From Solen grandis (lineage: Eukaryota; Mollusca; Bivalvia; Adapedonta; Solenidae), in contig CM037778.1 in assembly GCA_021229015.1 (NCBI GenBank), forward strand, positions 85,514,756 to 85,578,755: a stretch of DNA of 64,000 nt. Reading direction: 5' to 3'. The notes under the pieces are model-generated. The model did no database searches, was not told the origin of the DNA, and was given only the letters and a program-made list of their open reading frames with translations. Both the position numbers and the translations under genes were made by a program. Positions 1 through 11,304 of the stretch are shown here, in pieces (the first letter of the stretch is position 1; each line of letters begins with the position of its first letter).

Positions 1-788
1 TGTATAGAAAATAAGTACTATTCCTTCATTGATTAAACATTTTCCAAGTATAATAAACGCTATACCGATCTCAGTATGATATTATAACAGGAGGTGAATC
101 TCGTCCCCAATGCAACCAGCGTCGGAAACCCACGAGTGCTTATTCAGATACTTCAAATATCAGACAGATTTAATGGGCAGCCTTGGTTATCCGACGCTGC
201 CACACAACAACCTGTACAAAACTTACACATAAATCCTAGGTAAAGGGTAAAATCAGTGAATGTCTATTTATTTAGAATGGTTTAGTTAATAACAATCAGT
301 ATACATTAACACAGACACATTAAAGGAAAGTATTTAATATTATTTTGATATTGACTTTTTGTATCATTTTCATCATTATTATTACTAAATCATTACTGTG
401 CTTGACATTCCTTGTAAACTTTAACTAAAACGACCACCATTGGCAACGTTCTACATATTACAATACATCAATACAATAATCTTATTTGCATTGAAATTTT
501 ACATTTCATAGAAAAAGAAACATAATAACATAGAAGAAGGCATGGGTTAAACAAAGAACACATTTATGATGTACGTGTAAAATAAAAGAAAATATCGATT
601 ACAAAAGGAAATTAATAAGTTAATGTTCTTTAATCTGCTATTAGATTGTCAAATTTAAATAATGATAAAAGATATAAATAATCGTCCAAACTCACAAGTA
701 TGTGAATAATAAGAAAGCTCTTTAAATAGCTTTTCATGATAAAAAGACTATTCGTAATAAAATCTGAATACCAAAATGCTTATGAAAC
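1..788. other. AT-rich sequence, no gene recognised
   Basis: I see no open frame of useful length, no RNA gene and no clear repeat boundary here. The sequence is AT-rich with short A and T runs only. Confidence 0.5.
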
Positions 789-971
789 TACAGTCAAACC
801 TGTCTTAAGCGGTCACTAAAGAGAACAAGAGAGAGTGCCGATTTACAGAGGTGGCCGCTAAATGAAGGTTAAACATAAAACAAAATGCTATTGTTTGGTA
901 ATATAAAAACTGACCGCTAAATGCAGGTTGACCGTTCGATACAAGTGACCACTAATACAGGTTGAACTATA
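789..971. mobile_element. Pogo/Tc1-type MITE with TA flanks
   Basis: A small non-autonomous element of about 180 bp. The left end (from 791) begins CAGTCAAACCTGT and runs on to GCGGTCACT. The right end (944-969) is its imperfect reverse complement, AGTGACCAC to CAGGTTGAACTA. Both ends are flanked by TA (789-790 and 970-971), the target duplication used by Tc1/mariner/pogo elements. Motifs of the form CCGCTAAATG..AGGTT also recur inside it. It has no coding capacity. A broken pogo-type transposase lies 3 kb downstream, but nothing shows it mobilised this copy. The inverted ends and TA are seen directly; the superfamily is inferred. Confidence 0.65.
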
Positions 972-1746
972 TATCATTTTCAAAGTGAGAAGCTAAGTAA
1001 GTTTAAAATTTTAAGTTTAATGATTCATTTTTATAGAATTATATATCAACACAGAAACCACGCACAAGTTGTTGTGTCACTTATCGCTTACAGTATATTG
1101 AGTGGAAAAAAATAACCATCCTTTTTTTAGTTTTGCTTGCCAACTAAAATTTAACAAATACGTAAATTTTAAAATAAGTGCCAATTTCCTAATAGAGCTG
1201 CAAATGAAAACAGATTTTGCGATAACAAAACTCTTAACTGACATAATATAATTAAACCTACTCAGCAGGTCTAGAAATTGATATATGGGTTTCTACTAAT
1301 GCACTTCTTGTCAAATAAAAACACCGGCCGGGAATTTTTCCATCAATACATCATTGTTGTATCGTGTATCAACAGGTTAATCGAGGGTCCTCTATCATTG
1401 AGCTATTATGCCGCAATGCTACACTATTTGTGCTACTAATGCATTGTAAACATTGGTAATACTTGCTTAGAATTATGGTTCACTCTGTATACATGCTTAT
1501 CCATCAATGTCAAAGTTAAGTAGTGGTGAGAACTTTTGATCGTAATAGGATGTATCGTCTCGGATACATGTATCATCGTCAGTTATCATCACAACAGCAA
1601 ATCTCATGTAAAGCGTCACGGTATAGGGAAAACATTATTGTCTTATCAACATTCCCCGATACATTGCGTAAGAATGCTCTGGTATTTTTACCATGTATAA
1701 TAAATATAGATAAGGAGAACACATATATTATGCTGTAAGGTTTGAT
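972..1746. other. No gene recognised
   Basis: Non-coding AT-rich sequence. A 71-codon open frame at 1523-1738 has no recognisable domain and is no longer than chance allows. An A-box-like motif (minus strand, about 1390-1420) has no matching B box. Confidence 0.45.
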
Positions 1747-1860
1747 GTAAGAGAGAAAGCCTGAAAACTGTCCAATATTTCATAGAAAAGACACATCGAG
1801 GCCCGTACGACCTAGGTGTGTTTATTAAATATTGGATAGTTGGAGGCGTTTCTCACACTT
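1747..1860. repeat. Foldback inverted repeat
   Basis: The two halves are near reverse complements: ACTGTCCAATATTT at about 1767-1780 pairs with AAATATTGGATAGT at about 1827-1840. Flanking stretches also pair (GAGAGAAAGCCT with GGCGTTTCTCAC, and ACACATCGAGG with CCTAGGTGTGT). The unpaired middle is short and GC-richer (CCCGTACGA). A transcript would form a long, slightly imperfect hairpin. This fits a foldback or MITE-like dispersed repeat. No coding capacity. Confidence 0.6.
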
Positions 1861-3379
1861 AAAACATTTTATCATTTTTTATTATATTTAACATAACAAA
1901 ATAAGGATGAGGATTTTGAATCATTCCTGATTTCCTTTTGTTGAAGGAATAGACGGTACCCTAGAAACACGGGGAAATGGAACTCTTGCATGGGTCTTAT
2001 GTAAACACTGGTGGGCCAGATTTTATTATCGGACTGCAATCAACCTATTAGATGGATACAGTACATATTGTTAAGCTCCGCCCTTGGTCTGCCCTGGTAT
2101 TGATTTGAGATGACTCGGTCTTTTGGCTTTTATGTATGCGTGCGTGATGGGTAGTGTTATGGTTGAACTCCAAAATATAAGGTATACATGTACATAAAAA
2201 TAGAACATTTGATAAAATTATTTCAATTTAATTAATGTGTGAAAAATAATAAATGTAAATTGCTATAAAATAATCCATATCACTAGAATCTGAGTAAATC
2301 TATCTGTCAACATCTCTTATAACTATCAAGAGTGGTACAGCGAATCAGATTTTAATTACCAAAGAAGAATACTGCGAGATCACGAATAACAACAAATGTT
2401 GTGAGAAAACATAAGCTAGTATAGTGGAACTGCCAACTAATGCCTTGCAATAATTCGTATCTTGACAAATACTGCTAAAATGAATATATACTTAGGAAAA
2501 ATCCTATTTCCTATTTCATTCAAAGATGCAAAGTTTTACTGAATAAATTATGCACACTGTAGTGTTTGCCAAATAGCAATATACTTAGATCATGCTAAAC
2601 GATCTATCATATTGCAAATTATGCATACCTAAGACAAAATAGATTAAAGAAGTTTAAACCAAAAGAATTGCAGTCTATGAATAAGTTTAACAAATGGTGG
2701 AGCCCCGAAATTACTGTGAAAAGAGTTTATATAATCTTCATGTGCTCACATCACACAACTGTGGGGATAACAGGTTCATAGTGTGATCTGTGTCCTCACA
2801 GCTCACACTTTGGACAGTGGGTGCACACAGCTCACAGTGTGTGTCATGGGAACATCGCACATAGCTGGTTATACAGGGTGATTTCAAACCATAGAACAAT
2901 TTCCTTAAGTTCAAAAATACTTTTGACTAAAAATAATCGTAAAAGTTCTCTTTTTGCAATTCAAAAATTGAGTTAAACAACAGTGTAATTTAAATTTGCC
3001 GCTTCTGTGGTTGCTTAGCAACTGCACACAGTTGAAACAAAAATGGCGGATGTAATTACACAACCAAAACTGGACTTGAGAAAAAAATCTCAAAAACATG
3101 TGCTAAATTCAAACCATATTTTTTATAAGAACTGACGACGTTCTCTTTCATTCGTGCATTTTGATTGGCTAATTAAGATAACATATTTCTTGACGTATGA
3201 GGGGATTTTACACTAACAAATATTTGATGATCAAGTAGGTACTTTTAATTGTGGAGAATAGAATAATGTTCTTATTATTCCGTTCTAATATAGCTTTGAT
3301 AAAAACATGAACCAGGAGGAAAATGTGAAATTTTCCAAATTACTTTTTAAAAAAGAAAGAAGTAGAAAGAAATACACAT

Positions 3380-3381
<2 letters not shown>
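1861..3381. other. No gene recognised
   Basis: Non-coding. About 2735-2870 is enriched in CTCACA/TGTGTG words (a degraded CA/TG-rich patch). No RNA gene or long open frame is recognisable. Confidence 0.4.

Positions 3382-3415
<34 letters not shown>
3382..3415. repeat. (CA)n microsatellite
   Basis: An almost pure run of CA dinucleotides with one CG interruption near the end. Confidence 0.95.
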
Positions 3416-3416
<1 letters not shown>

Positions 3417-3481
3417 TAAATATTAATTAGAATTTAAAATGCAATGGAGGAAAACAAAATGATTCTTTCAACAATGTAGAC

Positions 3482-3599
3482 AAAGAAATTTTGAGTTGCG
3501 TCTCACTGTGCGAACATTAGAACAAAATCGTAGATGGGTCAAAGAAATTTTGAGTGGCGTCTCACTGTGCGGACATCAGAACAAAATCGTAGATGGGTC
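3482..3599. repeat. 59-bp tandem duplication
   Basis: Two adjacent copies, 3482-3540 and 3541-3599, each begin AAAGAAATTTTGAGT and end AGATGGGTC. They differ at only a few positions, so the duplication is recent compared with most repeats in the window. It lies just beyond the C-terminal end of the minus-strand transposase relic. Confidence 0.9.
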
Positions 3600-3852
3600 A
3601 AATGCATTCATCCATCACACTGAGCCCACTTTACAATGACAAGGTCAGTAAAAATTTTCAGAGCAGGAGGTGAGTTTTTGTGACATATACAACATTTTTC
3701 ATCATTATCATCATCAAGCACTTTCACCTCATTTGTTGTCAAAATTCAACGATCTTGCAGCATTTATTTACTGGGACCTGCTGTTTGAGGATTCTTTTTA
3801 TTTTGTGCTGTCTTTTGTTTTGTTTCTTCTTTTTTTCTGAATTGTATATTTT

Positions 3853-4790
3853 TAATTATGTTATAATGTCGGTTTCAGATATGACTTTTCTTCCTAGACG
3901 TGAACGTTTGGTGTTGGTACTGTTGGTTTTTGCTGACATGGTTTCTGCAGAATCTTCATTTTTTCTCATGCAAGGACTCCATTGTATCTGTATGAAGATT
4001 TTTTCATGAAGGACTGACATGGCATCATTTGTTCTTACTTTCAATTTAGCCAATGGCCAAACTCCAGCCATCCTGAATGCGGATGTTATATTGACTGGAG
4101 TCATTGTCTTCAGCTGGATATCTCCACAATGTTGTGCTTGGTGATAGCCTTCCCTCTCTCACCAGCCATTAACAGATTACATTCATCGTAATATACATTT
4201 TTGATTGGCCAAAAGCAGTCAACATCAAGGGGTTGAAGCGCATAGCTGGTGTGTGGTGGGAGAACAAATAGGATTATGTTATTTGACTGGGCCTATTCGA
4301 TTATGTCAGGGTTGCATTGAAAGGCATGGCGATCCAACAATAATAGGACATGTCCTGAGTCTTGCCTTCCTTTTAACAGGTCAAAAACACAGCTCCGTTT
4401 GACCAATCACTTTCTGATATAGCCATTCCAGAACCAGGAAGGGAACCTTTTAACAGTTCGCTGTTTGGTCTTTTTTCCTTTAAAAACATAAAACGGAGGC
4501 AGTACATTGCCTGTGGCACTAGCACAGCTAATCAAAGTCACTGTGGTGGAATTTGGTGATGTCACCAACTGAGCGCAAGTAGATGATTTTGGGGCTACAA
4601 CACTGGAGGGGCTTCACAGCTAACTCACTTGCTAATATGCTAAGTTTTGATCTGTTCAGGCCATAGCCCAGCCCACACATTTTCTCAATGTGTTCTACAA
4701 GAAGTTATTCATCCTTGTTGCTGAACAAAGTTTCTTTACTGAGATGGGCATTAAATTTAATTTTTCCATTTACCCTGTCTCAAAGTTTGA
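3853..4790 (-). pseudogene. Degenerate pogo/Tigger-type (DDE_1) transposase
   Basis: Reverse-strand conceptual translation gives blocks, in order, of a CENP-B/pogo/Tigger-like transposase. At about 4790-4630 is the helix-turn-helix part, with EHIEKMCGLGYGLNRSKLS. At about 4545-4480 is a block with ASATGNVLPPFYVFKGKK. At about 4370-4330 is LLLLDRH, the second acidic site, which is normally followed by a histidine pair. At about 4275-4215 is ILFVLPPHTSYALQPLDV, carrying the third acidic residue. The C-terminal part is open over 4104-3856, with NITSAFRMAGVWPL and a basic end containing GRKVISETD. Several in-frame stops and frame changes interrupt it. Only a short stretch separates the helix-turn-helix block from the ATGNVLPP block, so the segment carrying the first catalytic Asp appears deleted. 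It cannot make an active enzyme. The family call rests on motif order; the exact clade is open. Confidence 0.8.
4205..4402 (+). other. Plus-strand frame antisense to the transposase relic
   Basis: This 65-codon frame lies opposite the conserved DDE motifs of the minus-strand relic and has no features of its own. It is listed only to warn against annotating it as a gene. Confidence 0.7.
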
Positions 4791-5526
4791 AGTTTTATAT
4801 AATTTTGAATAATAAAATGCACGGATGAAGGAGAATGCGCGAATGAATGAGAATGCAACACATGTCAGGTATAAACTATTCAATGTCACAAACATTACAC
4901 AGTTTTATTTTTCTTTAAGTTCCAGTTTCAAAAGGATGTGTCTTATATATGATTTATTTGAAAACATTAAATACGCAAAAAACAAAGAAAAAAAAATAAA
5001 AAATAAAAAATAAAAAAAACAAGAAAAAAAAAACATATTTTCTTCTAAAAGGGTGTCATATGTTTTTCCTGATATTTTTATAGTAAACTATAATTAAATG
5101 CAAATTTAAAAGCAATTAATGACGCAAAGAAATTTAAAAATATAACAATAATACATATTTTTCTTATTAAATAGCCAATCTTCGAGCTATACGTGTCTTC
5201 ATACCCATGTCCCGGAATATTTATAACGCCCCAACCCCCTTGATTCAAGTGACAATGTTCACTTCCATTTTACTTTGCATACAAGTGTGCGTTGATCCAA
5301 TTTTTTATTTGATTTGATGATTTGAAATGAAATGGTTATAGCAGTGCCAAATTACAATTATGGCAGACGATAGTCACATAGGAGAGATCCCTGAAAATAA
5401 GAGTATTTGCAAAATAAAATCAACAACATCTAGAAGTCAGTTGAAGATATGTTACATTATAACAACTAGAAATTATAATGAATTTACCCATATTATTTAT
5501 CTAATATTATATTAAACAGTATTTCA

Positions 5527-5529
<3 letters not shown>

Positions 5530-5575
<46 letters not shown>
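5530..5575. repeat. (TA)n microsatellite
   Basis: About 22 uninterrupted TA units. Confidence 0.95.
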
Positions 5576-5578
<3 letters not shown>

Positions 5579-8500
5579 ACTTTATGGTTGCATGTATATT
5601 TTCAGGTCATCTTACCAGTTTTTGCCTCCTGTCATTAAGAAGTCATTAAAAAGTCTCACTTTAAATAGACAAACCTTGTTGCCCAAGGCTGTTGGTAAGG
5701 GATTTTTTTCTACTACCATTAAATATCAAAATTATTTAAGATACTCTTCCTACGAGCAAACGCTACCTTACAATAAAATCTTAAACATACTTGATTTTAC
5801 CCTGTAATATTTATTAACATATTTAATACTATAATCACTATAAAGTAGACAGATACGTACAAAACGAAATTCGTTTTCAATGTTTCTGTTATTGCAACAA
5901 TTATGGCAGTACCTCTGATTTTGCGGAATACCTAGTACCATTTTGGGTATGCAAGGAATAGGCGGAATTTCTTAGATGTGTAATAAATGTACTAAGTTCT
6001 CTGTCAACATAATAAGATACTTTCATAGCCATAACTAATTGTGTTACATAACTATTATCTATGAGCCCTATAACATTTAAAGAGGCCATTTTCAATAATA
6101 CACTGACGATCTCAATTAGCGGGCCAATAAAAATTATCACTGTCGGACCGGGGCAGAAATGAAATTATTTATTGGCCCTTCTTGTCCTGCAATTTGATTG
6201 ACTAAAGAGTCATGTAATACAATTGTCATTAGCCCTCGGACAAATAACAGGTCTAGTATCAAATCACTCATTTAATAACATATTTTACAGTTTCTTTTAT
6301 TTGCTCTAAGAATTTCCTATACTTTGTATTTAGTTAGTTTATGCATACATGTATTTAGTTAGGATATAAAAAAAGACTGGCCACCTTCTTTTTATTAGCT
6401 TTGCAATGACATAATCAACCATTTTTATCCTTCGGTGAAAAATATATTTTACAAAAAATGAAAAAAAAATTAGAGTATTTAAAGATATAAGATGATGTAT
6501 TTAAATTGCTTTAAGAAAATTAATAACAAATGCAAGAATGTACTTATATGTAGTTAATTAAATAAGCTTATAAAATTATTTATCTAAATATAACAAAAAG
6601 AAAAAAAAAAGGTAGATGCTCTCAAGTTATCTTTTTTCCTGCTTTGACTGTTATCATCTTTGAATAATTTACAATATTGTCTAAAAAACTAATCTTGAAG
6701 AAAGAATTACACAAACAGTCTAATTATATATGCCACTAAATTATGTAATTATATATTTATCTTCAATACTTTTCAACATAAGCTACATATTTCATTTTAA
6801 TTTTAATTTAATTTTAAGATTGCTATTAACTTTAGCTGCAGATTCGAGCCTACAATTACGCATATGTTCATAAGCAGCACGAACACGTGAAAATGGAAAT
6901 AAGCAACGCCGTGAGAAACTGATTTTGCAATCTTAGGGAATGATTCATTATATAACTACACTCATATTCAAATATCCAAACTAGTGTTAATATGAAATAC
7001 CATGAAAAATCTCAAAAGGATCAAATCGATTTAGACGAAGTACATAAAAAGACACTTTCGGAAATCGTTTACTGACAACATGTATTTTGTTTATGATTAT
7101 TGATGAAAATAAAGCGATATGTGTTTCTGTTTTTCATGATAGAATAATTCATATTATTTTAGTTATAGTTAATTACACCATATTTATTAAACATAAGTAT
7201 GTTTTGTTCATGGCATAAATAGCATACAATAACCCAAAAGGCGTGTCGGTATCAAAGACTGGAACGTAACATACATTAGTTAAGGTTATGATGATGATGC
7301 ACAAGAAACCCTTTGAAGCACCATTTATTATAATTATGCGCCTTTGTGAGCTGTAAAGTCTGTTTGAGTTTCATTGTATGTATATAATTACGTTGTTTTG
7401 TAACATGACTGGAAGCGAATATTTGTTTGATACTATGTATTTAAAAATGGAGTAGTATGGCTATTAATTTCAATAGTTGTTATAATGGATCTAATTTATA
7501 ATTGTATAATGTGTTTGTTTTGGTCAAAAAGGGATTAAAAGATTATGTATTTTAAATACTTTGATATTCGGTTCATATAGACGAGACTTGCCTCGTTCCA
7601 CTAACTGATTATCTTTTTCTTTAAATGACGCTGAATCTGTAAAAAATAACAATTTTATAAGACATTTTTTCGTGGTGTAATATTCCTGGAACCCAAAAAT
7701 CTATTCTTAATTTATGTATTTCAATGTTTGATGTTTAAAATACAAAACCAGCGAACATCAAATCTGCAGAAATTTAATGAATGTGTAGTGTTTTCTCTCT
7801 ACTGATTAAAACTCTTCATGTCATTTAGCTTTTTTTAAGTTTTAAAATTTCCTACAATACTGGCATTATAAAAAAACCAAAATTTCAACGAATATCACGA
7901 CATAAAAAGCATTCATATTGCCAAAGCTTAAACATCATTTTACATGCCATAATTCAAGTTGCTATTAAATTTCGAATATTTCATAACAAAAAGATACAGT
8001 ATAAGAGAAATATGTATTTAAATCTGCTAATAATCGATCAAAAGCTGAACAGGTGGGCTATTGAGCCGTTGTCGTTTTGTGCAAGTGTATAACTTCAAAA
8101 ATTGTGATGATTTACAGTTTTGGGTGCATAAATGATATATTTTTTTTTACACGATATATGATTATGTTATTATAATCAGAATAAATAAATATATTCATAA
8201 ATATATTAAAGGATAATGTCCAGAAAGAGAGAGAGAGGGCATGCTTAACGTGTATCTTTTTAAAAGTTTTAAACATTCCTTACTCTCCTGGGGTATAACA
8301 CCGGATTGTTTATTTGTAAAGACAAAATGATAAAAGGAAAATTTAATGTTGAGAAAAAAAAATGAAAGAAAAATTAAATTATGTATTGGTAACTGAGGAC
8401 CATTAAACCGTTTTTCAATTTCTTTACAAAATGCATTATCTTCAAAAATACTACGACAGAGTAATAAACTGTTTTCTCAAAGGGAGAGGGAATATATCTC

Positions 8501-10020
8501 TTGAGTGTCATGAAATCAGACTTCCATTATCTTGTTTTCTTTTGTTTGTTCGTGTTTTATTTTGGTTGTTTATTTAGCCGTTGCAATTTTAAGATATTTT
8601 AAAGAAAGGAAGATTCACAGAAATTCAACTTTCAAAAAGGGGGTGCTTACCTGTTTAGAAACATCAAAGGTAAATACAGTTCGTCCGACTTAATCGTCAA
8701 ATGAAATGCTTGTGTTTCGTTCAAAATTCGAAAAATATATTGCATAAGATGAACCGTGATTTCTTGATATGGAGACAATATGGTGTCTACAAGAACAAAG
8801 ACCGACATGGGCGGAGCTTGATGCAGCGGCGAATGATAGCGTCATGATCTGTTACCTTAAAATATAGATGTACCCAGTAACATTGACTCTAAACCATACG
8901 TAAAGCATCACGTGTGCTGTCAGTCAAACGGGAGGCGGTTATATGTGAGATCAAAGCGAAGCTGTATGTCATACGTGACAAACTGTAAATATGTTATCGT
9001 TTATATTTTTAATTTTATCTATTATTCGCAGCGCTCCGCTTCGCGTCGCGTTAATTCCATTAAAATTAAGATATATAAACGTTTTTAACTAATACATACA
9101 TATTTTCAATGCAAATACATTTTTAGGATAAATGTAATTAATGGTCATCTGCTACCGTTCCCAATATAATATTCAAAAGCATTGTCATTTTTCTCAAGTT
9201 TTATGTTTTCCTCATTGCAAATAAATAGAGCATCTGATCAAATATGAAAGAGAAAAGAGCAAAGGGTGATTGTATACTTGTACGGAATCATAGTTTGATC
9301 TAAGGTCATTGTCGGAATTTAATGCTCCGACCGAAAGTTTCGTTACGACTTAAACGACCGATAAGAGACTGCGACCTACTTAGAATAGCCGCTGTAGAAG
9401 ATCATAATAATACATTTTAAAGCGACATCTAAGGCAGCCAAAATCCATTTTCCCATCTGTGCCTTTTCCCCCGAGATTAAATCAGTTTTTAACAGTCCCA
9501 TTTTCAACATAGGAATGTATCCTCCCCTGATTAGTAATATCATCAATCTTCTTCACAGACTATGACATAGACCCATTACTTGCCACTCATGGTAGATGGG
9601 TCTCTATGGACCTGCTGTTAAACATAGCAATTATTGGTACGAGACAATAAAGATGTATCGATGGAAAATATTCTGTGGCTTCTATTTATACAGAACGTAC
9701 CTATATTCTAGGACCCTATTGAAAGATGCACAATACTATAACGTCAATAAAGGATTGCAAGAGAAAAGCAGTAAAATTATTTTATGTGAAAACGTTGTTT
9801 TTCAAAATATATACATGCATATTTATCAATATATTTATCCAGAATGATACAGAGAAATTAGGATCGGTAGATATGAACACAGAATCATTAACAGAACGTT
9901 ATTATTACCATAAGAATAACCACAATTGTTGTTACTACTATTATAATTATTGGATACATCCATTGATATTAACGGAACGACTCCTATAAAAGATGTTTTC
10001 AACAAACAATGTCTTGCATA
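5576..10020. other. Long non-coding stretch, no gene recognised
   Basis: Several short open frames (60-87 codons, for example 5592-5807 and 9596-9847) show no domain, no signal peptide pattern and no support from neighbours. A GC- and CpG-richer patch lies at about 8760-9060 (GGGCGG, GGGAGGCGG, GCGTCGCG words). A good minus-strand splice donor context, CAG/GTAAGC, occurs near 8645-8652. Together these could be the start of an unseen minus-strand gene, but no coding exon supports it. Confidence 0.35.
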
Positions 10021-10287
10021 ATACACTGCAGTCCTGTGCTCGATGTTGTGTCAAGTGTCATATGCGTTTACATGTTATTGTATGTCCTTGATTATGTGTT
10101 TTATTGTGTTTCAGTGTTTATTTTCTTGTTTTATTTTTATTCATTGACTTTGAATTGGAATTTGAGACTAATTTGACATGGATCTGGTCTGTCTAACTTA
10201 GGGGTTTTGTTAATTATTTGTCTAAGCTTTTTTCTTTCAGCTAGATAGCAGGTCCAAATTTATTTGTATTGATTTCTTTCATTCATT
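10021..10287 (+). other. Leader upstream of gag
   Basis: T-rich sequence between unrelated DNA and the gag start. It contains a strong 3' splice-site-like sequence, CTTTTTTCTTTCAG, ending near 10240. It contains no sequence matching the downstream LTR and no obvious primer-binding site next to an LTR end. It is probably retrotransposon leader, but its left boundary cannot be placed. Confidence 0.35.
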
Positions 10288-11304
10288 ATGGCTGAGGGTG
10301 GTAGGAAAGAATCCCACGAGGAATCCACACCTTTACGAAAAGAGAGTGTCCCATCCTTGTTTACGCCTAAAGGCAGAGGTCGTCTTTTGTCTCAAATGGT
10401 TCATGAAGAGTCCAGAGTATTAAACAGGACCCCTATTGTGCTCAAATTTCCACCATTTTCAGGTGACGAACCACTTCCAAAGGGCGAGTGCTCATACATT
10501 GAGTGGAGATATGAGGTAAAGTGTTGTTTGGGTGACCCAGATCAGTCCCAGAGTAGTATTTTGCAGGCACTTAGGAGATCTGTTAGGGGTACTGCTCGTC
10601 GCTTGATCATTCCTATGGGTGAGACAGCTACTGTCGATGACATTTTAGGCAAGCTGGATGCAATGTTTGGTGATGTCTCTACTCATGGTATGGTAATGCA
10701 GGAATTTTTCAATGCGAGACAGTCTCCTGAGGAATCTGTGACATCATTTGCTTGTCGTTTAGAGAGTCTTTTGTATAGTGCTATTCAGAATGGTCATATT
10801 ACTCCATCATCAAAGAATGATTTATTACGTAATAAATTTTGGACGTCGTTAACAAATGATCAACTTAAGTCTCAGACCAGACATAAGTATGATACAATTT
10901 TAGACTTCAATGTTCTTTTGAGAGAAATTAGAATCGTTGAAAAAGAACTTAGCTTATCTAGGTCTGTTTCTTCCAAGAGTAAACTTCATACAAATCCAGT
11001 GGGTGTTCAGCTTGGAATGGAAGATAGGTTCCGTCAGTTGGAAACATCTTTGAAGAATGAGATCAGTAAGGTTGAGGCTAGGTTAGAGAACAAGTATGAG
11101 ACAAAGTTAGATGAGATTTTAAGGAGACTGGGTGGTACTGGACAACAGTCAGCAGTTAATCAGGCAACGTCCAATTACCAACCACACCAAACCCGCTCCA
11201 ACAGTGGCAGAGGTGGTTGGCGGTGTCAAGGGTACCACTCTAGCCGGGGTAGAGGTTACGGCTCTAACACATATAGTCAGAAAGGTAATCAGTCAAAAGA
11301 GTAA
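10288..11304 (+). CDS. gag: Gag-like structural protein of the retrotransposon
   Basis: A complete 338-residue frame starting at an ATG. It would form the particle shell that packages element RNA. Residues of about 45-215 have the pattern of Ty3/gypsy and PNMA-type capsids: a FPPFSGDEP entry motif, an ARRLI helix, ILGKLDAMFGD, then EFFNARQSPEESVTSFACRLESLL and an NKFWTSL segment. About 245-280 is strongly charged (EISKVEARLENKYETKLDE) and probably a coiled coil. The last 40 residues are Gly/Arg/Ser-rich (GRGGW, SSRGRGYG), and I see no CCHC zinc knuckle; an RGG-type nucleic-acid-binding tail may replace it. The frame has no break, unlike pol. It ends 15 nt into the pol frame, which is -1 relative to gag. 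Confidence 0.85.
   Translation: MAEGGRKESHEESTPLRKESVPSLFTPKGRGRLLSQMVHEESRVLNRTPIVLKFPPFSGDEPLPKGECSYIEWRYEVKCCLGDPDQSQSSILQALRRSVRGTARRLIIPMGETATVDDILGKLDAMFGDVSTHGMVMQEFFNARQSPEESVTSFACRLESLLYSAIQNGHITPSSKNDLLRNKFWTSLTNDQLKSQTRHKYDTILDFNVLLREIRIVEKELSLSRSVSSKSKLHTNPVGVQLGMEDRFRQLETSLKNEISKVEARLENKYETKLDEILRRLGGTGQQSAVNQATSNYQPHQTRSNSGRGGWRCQGYHSSRGRGYGSNTYSQKGNQSKE

Noticed and set aside
9000..10287. Search for a 5' LTR
   Set aside because: No sequence like TGTTACCCAGG at a start or CCCCGGTCAACA at an end was found by reading upstream of gag.
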